Positions 10,972 to 22,547 of a stretch of 64,000 nucleotides of DNA are shown piece by piece; position 1 is the stretch's first letter; each line of letters begins with the position of its first letter. Made by a program: the position numbers and the translations under genes. The DNA comes from Phaeoceros laevis (lineage: Eukaryota > Anthocerotophyta > Anthocerotopsida > Notothyladales), in assembly GCA_049999765.1 (NCBI GenBank), contig JBNGIQ010006064.1:1-64000 (forward strand), given 5' to 3'. Below the pieces are notes generated by a model, which searched no databases, was not told the DNA's origin, and was given only the letters and a program-made list of their open reading frames with translations.

Positions 10972-13900
10972 ATGAGGAGTTGCTGCTGCCCTCGCGGAGG
11001 TGCGGGGATCGCTTCCGCAGTCTCCCGCCGAAACATGCCATTCGGCCCTGCGCTCCTTCCTTCCTCCAGCACACTCCGCCCTCACGGGGGATTCCTGCCT
11101 CTTCTTCGATGCCAGTCCGGGAGCTCCGATGTCGCTGCAGCTGACCCAATTCCAGCTTTAGGGTCGGCCTCACCTTCGGCTGCCCCGGTCACAGACTCTG
11201 CGGCTGTTGCGACTCCTCCTGCGCTTCCGACCCCGCCTCCTGTTCGCCCTTTTTTGGTGTCTACGGGCATTGAATCTGGCGAGACCTCTATCCTCTCTCC
11301 CGTCTCTATCTCCATTCCCATCGGTGACCGACAGGTTGTTAAATGTCCCTCATTGTCTCCTCTCACATTTCCTGTTGGTTTTGGATTTTCCGGAATGTGG
11401 ATTGACTGTTCGTTCAATTCACGGAAAGCCATTGCATCTCCTGGTTTCTAATCTGCAATGTAAACACTTCGGTTGCATTTGTGTCGTGGAACGGGCCGGG
11501 ATTTTGGGAGGGTTTAACGCAGCTACGGGTTTCACAGTGGTTTTTTCTACCGCATTGCCACTCCTGCTGAAGACTTGTTGACTGATTTGCGCAGGTTATA
11601 ATCGAGACAGGGCTGGTTGGCAGGCAGGCCAATGGGGCCGTCACGATATCTGATGGCGAGACTGTAAGTTGTGTGCGACAAACCTTTTTGGACGGCTTTT
11701 GTTATTGTTGTGTATATTCTGCTCAGTAGCACAGGAATCGGAGCTTCACCGCTGGGTACCACGCACTGGTCCCTTTTCTCTCTTTGTTCAACCGTACGCG
11801 TCATGCAGATCCTCTACACAACGGCTTGTGCTTCTATTGACCCGAGCGAGCCTTCAGATTTTGTGCCGCTCACTATTCTGTATCAGGAGCGATTATCTGC
11901 AGCTGGTCGAACAAGGTATATCACTGCACCACAACCAAAATGCGTCACGCTCTGCACGCTGCTGGAGTTTAAAAAAAATTTCGAGTGCTCATTTACTGGT
12001 GTCAGTCTTTAATAATCTTCCGCGCTTATGACAGGCCATTGCATTTGTGTTGATTGTCTACAGTGGCGGCTTTATCAAAAGAGAAGGCAGGACCCGGGAG
12101 AATGAGGTGATCATGCCTCTAAACTGTTGACATTCACAGCCATGTCCTGCGTAAGACGCCTCTTCTGTTTCAGACGGCGTTGATTTGGATGCCTTTTTCG
12201 CATCTTTGGTGTCAACAGGTCCTCGTCTGCAGGCTAGTAGACAGGCCAATAAGGCCCTTGATGATGAAGGGCTTCAATTATGAGACACAAGTTCTTGTCT
12301 GGGTGCGTGTAATTCCAGCAGACATCTTTGTCAGCCTTATTCAGCGTCTGCATGATCCACAAACTGAGGTTTTTTCTGTGTGGAATCCATGGTGAAGGTG
12401 CTGAGTTATGATTGTGTGCACACTCCTGAACCGTTGGCTATCACAGCAGCTGGTGCAGCCCTGTGAGTCCATCTTCCTTTCTTTTAAGTGGCATGTCCCC
12501 CCAGGTGATGCTTGCACTAACTGTTTGCTATTTCCATTCACTGTTTGCTATTTTGATTTAGTGTTTCTTGGATCTAATGAGACCTTCTTGTTGTCCATCA
12601 GTGCCATATCAGATATCCCCTTTCAGAGGCCTGTGGCAGGTGTTCGGGTTGGTTTTATTGACGGGGTATATGTAGTCAATCCAACTGTGCAGCAGCTCAT
12701 TTCATCGAAACTTGATATGGTCATTGCTGGGACTTCAGAAGCAGTGTTGATGATAGAGGTTAGTCCAGTAGACCGAGAAACCCGCTGAAGGCATGTTCTG
12801 TTAGTTCCTAAAGCTAAATTATGGTAAACCCAATGGAGAGCGTGTCAGGTGCTTATTCTTCCAACTCAGTGACCACGGATCACACGGATGTTAGTTATGC
12901 TTTCTTGGATGTCGTCCTTGTGGTTGTGATCATCTGCATCTTCTGGCCATAGGGGTATTGTGATTTTTTGACTGAAGAGCAGCTTTTGAAGGCTGTCGAA
13001 GTTGGTCAGGTAAGTATTGCAGGCTTTCCTATTTTACAGGAGTGGTGTAGATTCCCCAGAGTTCTGTCCCAGCCTCCTGAGTAGTGTTCTGTGGTGTTTG
13101 TGCATTGGCCAGAAAGCTGTGTCGGAGATATGTAAGAGGCTGGAAGATTTTGCAGCAGAAGTGGGCAGGAAGAAGAACATGAGTGCTATCTCTCTACCTC
13201 CCGTTGAGATTGAGGGTTACATAGAGGTAGTTAGTTGCCTGTGCACTACATCCACTCAGTTACGTTTTCCTGCAAGTCTAAGATGCCTGCTGTATTCCTC
13301 GCAGGATCTTTTCGGAGATCAACTGGCAAGTGCGTTGCAAATACAGAGCAAAAGAGCTCGAGGAGCTGCTCTATGTTTGGTAGAGAAGAATGTTCTTGTA
13401 GCTCTCACAGAAGAGGGTGTTAGAAAAAACCAAGTAGCCCTGAAGGATGAAGAACGAGATGAAAATTGGGATCAAGACGAAGACGAAGAAGAAGAAGCCA
13501 TAGTGGAGGACGGAGAAGTAGATGAAGGTGATGTCCATGTGAAGCCGGTAGTGAGGAAGCCAGTTACAGAGGTCTGTTGGCATTGGTTCCACCTTGTGCT
13601 TGTCCACTTGAGCTCGAAGATGGCCGGTGTTGTCTGCATACCTTTGATTATTGCGGTTAGTATTGACCAGTGGAACAATTTGGCAGCTTTTTGACCCAGC
13701 AGATGTGAAGAGGGTTTTCAAAGACGTCTCCTCAAAAATCATGCGGAAGCTCATAGTACAGGTGTGTCTTGCTGTCAGCATGGAAATTCGGGTCTTTCTA
13801 ATGTGTCTGTTGTCATGCTTGTCATAAGCCTGAAACGACTGCAGTTGCTTGAGGACTAGGCTGTCAGAGATACGTGGCTCTCTACACCTTTTTCATTCTT

Positions 13901-16900
13901 GTCACTCTTTCTGAACAGCAAGGAATCAGAAGTGACGGTCGGGGTCTGTCAGATGTTCGCCCAATACAAAGTCTCTGTGGTCTGCTTCCACGTGCACATG
14001 GGAGTGCACTGTTCACAAGAGGCGAGACTCAGGTGGGGCAGCTGTTTACTGGTTTGCTGGTATAACTCTAAGTCATCATATTGATGTGGTCTTTTTGCAA
14101 ACCAGGCGATGGCCGTAGTTACCCTGGGGGGGACAAGCATGGGCCAGAGGTTGGACAACCTCAGTAACATCGAAGACGTGAAGCGTTTTTATTTGCAGGT
14201 TAGCCTGTGAAACAGTCCAATTTTTGTTTCCAAATTTCTTAGAAGGCTCGGAACCTTCTCTAGGGAAGGCTTGCCATTAGTGCTTCAACCAATTGTCACG
14301 TCAAAAGAGGACAGAGACCAGTAGTTCCGGTTAAATCCAACAGAATTCATAGACGAGTTGTGTGAGTCGTGTTGGTGGTGTTTGGTGTGCTTGCATGTCC
14401 TTGCATCGTCTTGACACTCTTTCAGGAACAACAGGCTGATGTAGGCGTGGTTTGTGTAGTACACGTTTCCGCCTTCTTGTGTCGGAGAAACCGGACGAAT
14501 TGGGGCTCCAAGTAGACGAGAAATTGGACATGGATCCCTTGCGGAACGAGCACTTGAGCCTGCTCTACCGCCAGAAACAGAGTTCCCGTACACAATTAGG
14601 GTGGAGAGCACAATCACAGAAAGCAATGGGTCCTCCAGGTTGGGTTTCATGCACAGCTTCCTTCCAGTAGCTTGCTTCAAGACCTGAGGATGAATCTGGC
14701 AACCAGGTGTCTGTGATGTTGATGTTCAATCTCGTATGGGAAATGATCCGTCCCTTGGTCCAGTTGCTTTTCATTTGTGCTCTTCATTTAATGGTACAAA
14801 AGTTGATTATGTTTGAAGTTGCTTATGTTGGTAGTTGAGGTCATGTAAATGTGTTGTGAATTCTGGTTATGATCTTCAACTACATTCTTAGGAGCTAGCC
14901 TTGTTTTATTGCTCGAACTTACGAGATGCTGATTGTTTGTTCTGCCCTGGTTTCTCTCGAGCAGAACCAATCTGTAAACTCAAGTTCAGTAAGTTACTTA
15001 AGAGCTCTTTATTATCTTGCAGCATGGCATCTGTATGTGGTGGGTGCTTGGCAATGTTGGATGCTGGGATACCTTTGAAGTCTCCAATAGCAGGAGTTGC
15101 CATGGGACTTGTTCTGAACACCCAAGACTGCGGAGGCGATGGTTTGCCAGTAATCTTGACTGACATTCTTGGGTCAGAAGATGCGTTGGGTGACATGGAT
15201 TTCAAGGTTGGTTGCATCAACTTTTCTAGTCATCGTTTGTCAGTGCATTCCGAACTAATGCGGATTCTTAAATGACAAAAACTTGTACGGAAACTCTATG
15301 GCAGGTTGCAGGAAATGACCATGGCATAACTGCTTTCCAAATGGACATCAAAGTTAGTTCAGATTTTGCTATGAGTTTCGCAAGCAGTGGTTATTGCCAC
15401 TTCTATCTGTAAACTTATCTTCCCCCTTTTATGATTTTGAGTCGTCTGGTTTCGGCTCATGCAGGTGGAGGGTATTACGTTGGCGATTCTAGAAAAAGCA
15501 CTTGCGGAAGCCAAGAAGGGGAGGTGTGCAGTTCTTGGTAAGACTTTGTTGTGACCCTGAGTAGTTTGGATAGTTGTACTTGCTAAGCAGATAGTGAACC
15601 TGGATTATCCACAATTTTTCTGCAGCTGAAATGACCAAAAGTTCTCCACAACCTGCGAGGTCCCTATCTAAGCATGCTCCTCTTATGGCAATGGTGAAGG
15701 TGCGCTTCCGTGCTACTGGAGCTTGTGATTGTTTCTGTGAGTACGATTTTCCTCTACTGAACATGGGAATTAAAATCAGGTCCCTACCGACAAGCTGAAC
15801 TTAGTAATCGGTCCGGGCGGAAAGACTGTTAAGGGTCTCATTGAAGAAACCGGGGTGGATTCTATTGACATAGACGATGATGGGACGGTATGTAGGTCCT
15901 CTTTCCATGCGATTTGAGTAATTGTCTTTGCTGTGCTAATACTTTCTCCGTGGTGCCGTTTTGCCAGATCTCTATCCTCAGTAGATCACATTCTGCTTTG
16001 GAGCTTGCCAAAGCACGAATAGCTGGCATCACAATGGTTCCAGTCGTTGGTCAGATATACCGGTGCTGCCTCTAGCCACCTTGATGTCTTACTGATGCCG
16101 GTAGGATGGCCAAGTTCTATTCAGATTTTGGTGTGGAGTTAATTTATAACTAGGACATGGATGCAGGAACTCTCGCGTGAAAAGTGTGGTCGCTTTTGGT
16201 TGTTTCATTGAAATAGCTCCTGGTCGAGAGGTACTCCAGTCGCACCTGTTTTACAACTGTACATTGAGCTGCATGTGTTCGACCAGAGGTACACGGCGCT
16301 AAGCAAGTGGACGTCTTGCAGGCCTTGCTACATATAAGTGAGCTCGACAACAAGCGTGTGGAGAAGGTTGAGGATGTGAGTCTCCTATGCTGATAAATCG
16401 CAGGGCAATGGTGTTAGTGTCTCAGTCTTAAAATTGGGACGGAGATCCTGCTCGGATGGATTTTAACATGTGGAGTTGCACAGGTTGCCAACCCCGGTGA
16501 TGTTCTGGATGTCAAGCTTATCGAGGTAGCTTCTTGTGCAGTAGTTACTATATTCTCTTGCATGCGTGGTGTTGCAGAGAACTTCCAATTCTGTGGTCTC
16601 ATTTTTCTAGTACCATATACAGATCAATGCACGTGGGCAGCTCCGAGTGAGTCGCCGGGCCCTCTTGGCTCCGGTACATACAGCGGGAGTCGCAGTAAGT
16701 CAGATTGAGAAGACTGGAGAGGGGCAGGCTGTCGAGAGAGGAAAGCGAAGTGAGCAAACTGGCACGCAAAGGGAGAGTTCAAATGCGTACTTCCCAAACC
16801 GCACTGCTAGACCTCTGGGAGGCACCAGGGAGGCTGTGAGGCAAGGTAAGCAAAGTGATTCTGGAGCACAGGCTGAGGAAACCGGTAATGGCAGAGACTT

Positions 16901-17282
16901 GGAGCCAGAGTCTGGCGCGGAAGAGGTACCGGAAAAAGTTCGAAGACGTAGCATTCCAAGGGAGAGTTCAATGTCGTACATGACAAACCGCACTGCTAGC
17001 ACTCTGGGAGGCACCAGGGACGCTGTGAGGCAAGTTAAGCAAAGCGATTCTGGAGCACAGGCTGAGGAAGCCGGGAATGGCAGAGACTTGGAGCCGGAGT
17101 CTGGCGCGGAAGAGGTACCGGAAAAAGTTCGCAGACGTAGTGTTCGACAATCTACAGGTGATGTACCCAAGCGAGTGAACAAGCGAGTGACCAAGCGAGT
17201 GGCTGATTCGGGATTGGACGCAAGCATTGAGAAAGCTTCAAGCAATGTTAAAAAGTTGGCCAACTCGACCAAGGAAGGCTAG
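10972..17282 (+). CDS. PNP1: Chloroplast polynucleotide phosphorylase (PNPase)
   Basis: 3'-5' phosphorolytic exoribonuclease and poly(A) polymerase of plastid RNA. Exon 1 (10972-11334) carries a leader of about 100 residues rich in Ser, Pro and Ala and then [10 protein letters not shown]. Exons then track the family closely: [20 protein letters not shown] (11595-11661), [79 protein letters not shown]. An acidic insert with GEVDEGDVH, typical of the plastid enzyme, comes next (about 13480-13540). The second core follows: [87 protein letters not shown]. The KH domain has [20 protein letters not shown] and the S1 domain has [15 protein letters not shown] and LHISELDNK. The last exon (about 16620-17282) adds a long charged tail with a tandem duplication. 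The acidic insert, not the leader, makes the plastid rather than mitochondrial form likely. Confidence 0.95.
16771..17148 (+). repeat. 189-bp (63-codon) tandem duplication in the PNPase tail
   Basis: Copy 1 (16771-16959) and copy 2 (16960-17148) are nearly identical and exactly 63 codons apart, so the frame is kept. Landmarks such as 'gcactgctag' recur at 16801 and 16990, and the residues [19 protein letters not shown] recur with small changes. The repeat is C-terminal to the S1 domain. Confidence 0.92.
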
Positions 17283-18135
17283 TCCAACACCACTTCTTGG
17301 AAGAGTGCGATTTATTCACTCCGCATTGCGTAGGGCTGCTAGGCCCTGGGGCATTCAGGTGAACCCCATTGCATGCAATGAGCAATGAGCCTTGGTGTTG
17401 AATTTCCCTGCATAAATCTGGGGACTGAATCTCTCAAATGTCGGTGCAGGCCACATGTGTATCCGGAATTCAACAAGGTCGGGAGAAGAGGCAAAGCTTC
17501 TGCCCCCCCTTGTCAATTCTACATGGAAAGCTAAGTAAAATGCAAACGCATACTGTCTAAGCCAGTAATCTTGATACTGCATTCAAATGTTGCAATGCTA
17601 GCGAAAGATACAACGAGCTAACCCGGGCTGAAGGCTGCAGGAGCAAACAAATCCCCAAATATTAGTATGGAATACGTGCTCAGTGCGTCCTCTTAGAAGC
17701 TTAGACCCTCGCCTCCTCTAGGGGCCATGCAACAAGAACGTAAATTCTATAATCGAGAGCATATCGACGGGCCGCACTAAAGTAATTAAAAGACAGCTGT
17801 GCATTATGCAGATATGGAATTTATGGAATTTCTATGTTCTTTAAAAGTTCCGGTGTAGATTTTTACTCCTCCCGTAAGGTAAGTTTGCCAACTGTGCAGC
17901 ATCGTCGACGCTTTTGCCACGGCCTGTACCAAATATGCGATGTGAAAGCCCTAAAGAGTAAGGACTAATAAGTCTAGAAATGAGTCATTTGCGAGCGCAC
18001 GGTCTGAATCCACCCTAAGCCTGTGGTTCCTCTGCTGTTCGTGTTCCGAATCTGTCGTGTCTGGAAGGCGAACTCTTTGACAACATGGGGCAGGGAGGAG
18101 GTGGTCAAGCGCTCTGAACCTGGTGTTCTGGTCGC
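17283..18135. other. Intergenic, nothing recognised
   Basis: PNPase 3' flank and the DnaJ upstream region. I see no gene-like frame on either strand. Confidence 0.5.
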
Positions 18136-18259
18136 AGGTGACCCTCATAGATTCTGTGGAAATGGATAGTAGCAGGGCTGAGGGCGTCAGGTGCTTCAGG
18201 TGACCCCCATAGATTCAGTGGAAATGGATAGTAACAAGGATGAGGGCGTAAGGTGCTTC
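18136..18259 (+). repeat. 62-bp tandem duplication covering the DnaJ start codon
   Basis: Two copies of a 62-bp unit (18136-18197 and 18198-18259), about 90% identical, each contain the context 'gtggaaatggatagta' with an ATG. The second copy holds the real start codon (18224). The first holds an out-of-frame upstream ATG (18162). Confidence 0.93.
18162..18203 (+). other. Upstream ORF derived from duplicated start codon
   Basis: The ATG in repeat copy 1 opens a 13-codon frame (MDSSRAEGVRCFR) ending at TGA 18201-18203, 20 nt before the main ATG. Its residues mimic the DnaJ N-terminus MDSNKDEGVRCF. If the transcript starts upstream of 18162 this would act as a uORF. Confidence 0.6.
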
Positions 18260-19339
18260 AACATCGGGAAAGCTGCACTGGAGAGGGGAGACTTGGTTCG
18301 AGCTGAAAAATTCTTAGTCAAGGCGAAGAAACTCTACCCTAATGCTCAAGTGGATGCCCTGTTGAGAGCAATTCATGAGGAAAACGGGAATCAGGGATCG
18401 GAGGAGACAGTTTCAGAGAACGGGTATCACAGGCAAAGGGCCACAGCTGATGATGATGGGGCAAGCAGTGTGTCGAATGACAGCAGGGCTGACCGTCAGG
18501 GCAATGGTGTGCACTCCAACGGATCCAGTGCGTCAGGACCTAGTATTGAACAGGTTGAGATTGTGCGCCGTGTCACGAGAACCAAGGACTTCTACGAAAT
18601 CTTGGGGGTTGCAAGAAGTTGCACAGAGGAGGATGTCCGAAAGGCATACAGGAAACTGTCTCTGAAAGTGCACCCGGACAAGAACAAAGCTAAGGGCGCT
18701 GAGGATGCCTTCAAAGCCGTTTCAAAAGCTTTCACATGCCTGAGCTCTTCAGAGCGGAGGGCAAGATATGATCAGAACCCGGAGGCTGAGGATGGCACAG
18801 AGGCTGTTCAACAACACCGGCATATGCGGCGGCGCACTGGATCTACCGTTTATTATGAGGACATCTTTGAGGCGAATGATGTCTTCAACACGTTTTTCTT
18901 TGGCATGCAAAATCCCAATGGTCCGTTCAGGAGAGCACACTTTGTCAGGACTCCGGATGGCCGAGGGGGCAGGACAGATGGTCCTTCGTCCAACCTTTTG
19001 GGGCTTTTGCAGTTGCTGCCTATCATTGCTTTGTTTGCCCTTACCTACATCCCCTTCTCTCAGCCAGTTTTTTCCCTTCATCACGGCTCGCCCTACACCA
19101 TCCGGCAGGTGACCAAGAATCATGGGGTTCCCTACTATGTTAGGTCATCATCATATGATAAGGAGTATCCAGTGGGAAGTACTTCTCGGAAATCAGTTGA
19201 GCTGCAGGCAGAAAGGGAGTACACCGAAATTTTGGTGCATAATTGTAGGACCGAGCGGAGATACAGAGCATGGGGACAGAAGCTATCAGAGAATTCATAT
19301 TGCGCGGAACTTGAGAAGTTTGGGATCCGGGTTCATTAA
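18224..19339 (+). CDS. DnaJ (Hsp40) protein, DNAJB12/14-type ER membrane co-chaperone
   Basis: Intronless 371-residue J-domain protein. The N-terminus has the helical repeat CFNIGKAALERGDLVRAEKF, as in DNAJB12/14 and plant DUF1977 proteins. The J domain (about residues 110-180) starts at DFYEILGVARSCTEEDVRKA and carries the HPD motif (VHPDKNKAKGAEDAF) needed to stimulate Hsp70 ATPase. A short glycine-rich stretch (GRGGRTDGPSSN) precedes one hydrophobic segment (LLGLLQLLPIIALFALTYIP, about residues 260-280), consistent with a tail-anchored-like membrane segment. The C-terminal DUF1977 region follows (YYVRSSSYDKEYP, then YTEILVHNCRTERRYR). The likely role is recruiting Hsp70 at the ER membrane for protein quality control. 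The start at 18224 is the first in-frame ATG; the frame is open upstream but without ATG. A tandem duplication places a uORF just upstream. Confidence 0.93.
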   Translation: MDSNKDEGVRCFNIGKAALERGDLVRAEKFLVKAKKLYPNAQVDALLRAIHEENGNQGSEETVSENGYHRQRATADDDGASSVSNDSRADRQGNGVHSNGSSASGPSIEQVEIVRRVTRTKDFYEILGVARSCTEEDVRKAYRKLSLKVHPDKNKAKGAEDAFKAVSKAFTCLSSSERRARYDQNPEAEDGTEAVQQHRHMRRRTGSTVYYEDIFEANDVFNTFFFGMQNPNGPFRRAHFVRTPDGRGGRTDGPSSNLLGLLQLLPIIALFALTYIPFSQPVFSLHHGSPYTIRQVTKNHGVPYYVRSSSYDKEYPVGSTSRKSVELQAEREYTEILVHNCRTERRYRAWGQKLSENSYCAELEKFGIRVH

Positions 19340-20198
19340 TTAGGAAGCTGAGCTACGAGCTCTCGAAGGATCAGAGGAGAATTTCTTGTTACATCTCGCC
19401 TCTGCGGTCACGTACATATAGGATACAGTATGTTGTATTTGCAAGATCTAGATTGACACCTCTGTCCTGACGGTTCCTTGGGGACTTTTGCACATTTTGA
19501 GGGACTTCTTGTCTCCTGCAACTGACCCACAGTCATTTCTTTGACTTCTGAATAATGGAGCAGTAACATTTGAGTTAGAAACATGCCAGAAACGTTTGAT
19601 GACTTGTGAAAGTTTGATGACTTTGATGAAACGTTTGATGCTCTGTGAAGTTTCAAATTGTTGGAGGTGAATTTCAATCGCTTCTCCATATGGATAGACC
19701 TAGACCTTGCACCACAAGTCTTAAGTTTGGTGTAACACACGGTGGCTGAGTGTTGGGCAGGGCCAGACCAGCCGCAAAGACTGGGATGCAGCGGATGCTG
19801 TTACGCGCGTTCCTGAGCTTTGAGCTCCTGTGGTCAGAAGTGAATTTTGCTTTCTGTAAGGTTTGAGTTGGTAATCTGGAATTGGGTGGGAAGTTTGCTC
19901 TGTGTTAGCCATGAGTTTGCTCACTTAGTAGGTTGTGTTGGGGAAGTATCAAGTGACCGTTCGGAATCTTGAAGTCTTGAGGTACCTCTTCCAAGCCTAT
20001 GCTCACACCAACCGGGGAGGCATTACTTCCAGGTCGAAAGATTGCCTCAAAACCGCTGTTTACTGAGTGAGTGCTGAGTGGCTCAAAACCGCTTGCTGAG
20101 TGGCCACCTTTGAGCACCTCTCAGTAATCCGAGCTGGGCTGCTAAGCTGGTACGGGCCACTCTGGCGCATGAGTGCAGTCGTGGAGTCCTGCAAACTG
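19340..20198. other. Intergenic; small direct repeats
   Basis: DnaJ 3' flank and distal LEA promoter. Short direct repeats of 'aaacgtttgatg' type occur at about 19588-19650. No gene-like frame with conserved content is seen. Confidence 0.5.
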
Positions 20199-20206
20199 AC
20201 ACGTGG
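20199..20206 (+). promoter_or_regulatory. ABRE / G-box upstream of LEA gene
   Basis: ACACGTGG, a perfect abscisic-acid response element core containing the CACGTG palindrome, lies 163 bp upstream of the LEA start codon. bZIP (ABF/ABI5-type) factors bind this site in many LEA promoters, so stress or ABA induction is plausible. This is inference from the motif and its position. Confidence 0.55.
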
Positions 20207-20368
20207 ACTTTCTCCACTTGGCAAGTTGGCATTTCTAAACGCTGATTGTACATTGTCTTGCAACCCGGGTTTGCGCTCAGTCTGCACATTCGCTGGATCT
20301 TTGCTTGCACACAGCAGGAAACAGAGATTCCGCAGCCCAAGCTGAAGTTCTTAAGCTGTGCTTGAGTC

Positions 20369-21886
20369 ATGGCGACAGAGAAAGAGTACCGGACTGACGC
20401 AGGGAGGGAAGCGGAGGAGAGGGCGAGTCAGGCCAGGGAGAAGGCGTCCTCCGGAACAGAGAAATTGAAAGAGTCCTTGAGCGAGTACGGGAGCGCGGCG
20501 TCCGAGTCCTCGGCAGCCATGCTGAGGGAGGCACAAGACCGCTACATCAGGGCTCAGGAAGCTTTGGCGGCGGCGGCAGAGCGGAGCAAGGAGAAGTCGG
20601 CGGACACGTCAGCTTCGGCCTTGGCCAGGCTTCAGGAGCTGGTGGAGGCGGCTCGGAGGAAGCTGGAGGAGGTGATGCTGACCAGCCGTCAGCGGGTGGA
20701 GGAGATAGGGCATGGCCATGGCCGGAGGGAGGAAGGAGAGCGGGGCTACGACCGTTCCAAGGAGGAAGAGAGGGGAACCGAGGGTGAGACGAAGAACCTG
20801 GCGGCGGAGTTGGCGGACAGTGCTAAGGAGAAGCTGGCGCAAACTACCGAGGCTGCCAAGCAGAAAACGGGGGAGACAACCGAGGGCGTGAAGCAGAAGG
20901 CTGGAGAGGCGAAGGAAGGGGTAGGGCGTCGGGTGGAGGAAGCTAAGGAAAGGACTCGAGAATCCACAGAGTCTGTCAAGGAGAAGGCAACGGACACCGC
21001 TGAGGCTGCTAAGCAGAAAGTCTGGGAGACCAAGGAGTCCGGAAAGGAGAAGGCATCCGAGACCACCGGGTACTTGACGCAACGCCTTGGAGAAACCAAG
21101 GAAGAATTTGAGAGGAGGGTGGAGGAAGCCAAGAGGTGGGCCGCGGAAGTGGTGGAGAGGATGGAGCAGCGGGCCGGTGAGACCAAGGAGGAGTTTGAGC
21201 GGAGGGTGGAGGAGGCCAAGGAAGAATTTGAGAGGAGGGTGGAGGAAGCCAAGAGATGGGCCGCGGAAGTGGAGGAAAGGATGGAGCAGCGGGCCGGTGA
21301 GACCAAGGAGGAGTTTGAGCGGAGGGTGAAGGAGGCTGAGAGGAGGGCAGCGGAGGCAGCGGAGTCGATGAAGCGGCGTGCTGGGGAGACCGCGGAAGAG
21401 TACCACCGCAGGATGGAGGAGGCTAAGAGGAGGGCTGCGGAGGCCGCTGGAGAGACCAGGGAGGAGGCGGAGCGGCGGCTGGAGGAGACCAGGAGAAGAG
21501 CGCAAGAAGCCACTGAATCCCTGAAACAGAAAGCTGGAGAAAGCACCGAGGATTTCAAGCGCAGGGTGGAAGAGGCTGCCATGGCTGCTGGAGAAAGCCA
21601 GGAAGATGCCAAGAAAAGAGCGGAGGAAGCTGCTTCCCGAGCTAAGCATCACGGCGAGGAGGAGCACGGCAAGGGCTTATTTGCAGCGCTGGGGGAGAAG
21701 GTGCAACAGATCAAGGAGGCAATCGTCGGAAGTCATCGTGAGCGGCACGACCCGGCCAGTCCTAGGCCTGCTGACACTGATCCTGCGGGTGTTTACCCTC
21801 CCACCAAATTAGTGCAAGGAGATGCACCCGTCGATCCTACCGCGGATCCTCTGAGGGACGAGAGAGACCGAGCCAAGATCCTGTGA
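20369..21886 (+). CDS. LEA-like protein (group 3 / LEA_4-type) with long charged repeats
   Basis: Intronless 505-residue, highly hydrophilic, alanine/glutamate/lysine/arginine-rich protein almost free of aromatic residues outside the repeats. Residues about 145-240 hold classic 11-mer type LEA_4 units (AAKQKTGETTEGVKQKAGEA, then ESVKEKATDTAEAAKQK). Residues about 245-420 hold longer units of the form ETKEEFERRVEEAKRWAAEV with a 40-residue period. Such proteins are disordered in water and fold as amphipathic helices on drying, protecting membranes and enzymes. The end (about residues 470-505) is Pro/Asp-rich (HDPASPRPADTDPAGVYPP). There is no signal or transit peptide; it is probably cytosolic. 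The ABRE at 20199 fits desiccation or ABA control. A copy of its 3' end and 3' flank lies at 39027-39350. Confidence 0.85.
   Translation: MATEKEYRTDAGREAEERASQAREKASSGTEKLKESLSEYGSAASESSAAMLREAQDRYIRAQEALAAAAERSKEKSADTSASALARLQELVEAARRKLEEVMLTSRQRVEEIGHGHGRREEGERGYDRSKEEERGTEGETKNLAAELADSAKEKLAQTTEAAKQKTGETTEGVKQKAGEAKEGVGRRVEEAKERTRESTESVKEKATDTAEAAKQKVWETKESGKEKASETTGYLTQRLGETKEEFERRVEEAKRWAAEVVERMEQRAGETKEEFERRVEEAKEEFERRVEEAKRWAAEVEERMEQRAGETKEEFERRVKEAERRAAEAAESMKRRAGETAEEYHRRMEEAKRRAAEAAGETREEAERRLEETRRRAQEATESLKQKAGESTEDFKRRVEEAAMAAGESQEDAKKRAEEAASRAKHHGEEEHGKGLFAALGEKVQQIKEAIVGSHRERHDPASPRPADTDPAGVYPPTKLVQGDAPVDPTADPLRDERDRAKIL
21101..21340 (+). repeat. 120-bp (40-codon) tandem repeat inside the LEA gene
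   Basis: The word 'gaagaatttgagaggagggt' recurs at 21101 and 21221, exactly 120 bp apart, and the following 100 or so bases are almost identical. It extends the coiled, charged region in whole 40-residue steps and suggests recent unequal exchange. Confidence 0.9.
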
Positions 21887-22540
21887 TGCTTGAAGCTGGA
21901 ACCGACTGTACATGTGTATTTTTGCTTGTGCATAGAGATGTTTCTGAACTTCTTGTCTGGTGATCAATCCATGCTTGGACAGAATGCATTACATCCGAGT
22001 TGGTCCAAGCTTGCAATTAGGTAACTCGAAGACATGGTCGACTCGTAGTGTTCGCATTCGAAGAAAAGAAGAGAAAAAGTGTCTTCTGCGTGCTTGGAGA
22101 GAAGTCTGATTAGCTTAGTCTGAATAGCTCGCTTGCCAGGATCCCTATACATAAGCTGTACGGGATCCTCGCAAGCGACCTAAGCTTGCAAGCTATTTGG
22201 ACTACGACCAGTGGCTGCTCTTGGACACATTCTTTTCAGCCGATGTATGATGTCTTGAATAAGTGGAGGAAAAGGCGCGCGTACCAATCTCCCCGAAACA
22301 CCTCACGATGCAACCTTCACAATGCCGAAGTGTACATAACCATGAATGGGTGCGGAAAGATATCTGATGAGGTGAACGTTATCGAACATTCAGCGAGCAT
22401 CGGCAATGATACCGCACTTCACATACATGCTCACTAAGCTGTCACCTACAGCCAAGCCGTGTCATCTTGAGGACCTTGTTCTTCTGTCTGTCCATGGAGT
22501 TCCTTTCCATCATCCAAGCTAGTTCACCTGTTCTGATATC
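21887..22540. other. LEA 3' flank and PPR upstream spacer
   Basis: No gene is seen. The first 170 bp (3' UTR and flank of the LEA gene) are the source or sibling of the copied sequence at 39027-39350. Confidence 0.5.
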
Positions 22541-22547
22541 GAACATT

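Noticed and set aside
16700-17272. 190-codon frame antisense to the PNPase tail
   Set aside because: Shadow of the duplicated, repeat-rich sense coding sequence.
20609-21667. 352- and 288-codon open frames antisense to the LEA gene
   Set aside because: They mirror the codon bias and repeats of the sense gene (Glu/Lys-rich sense gives Leu/Ser/Pro-rich antisense); no conserved motif and no independent start signal.
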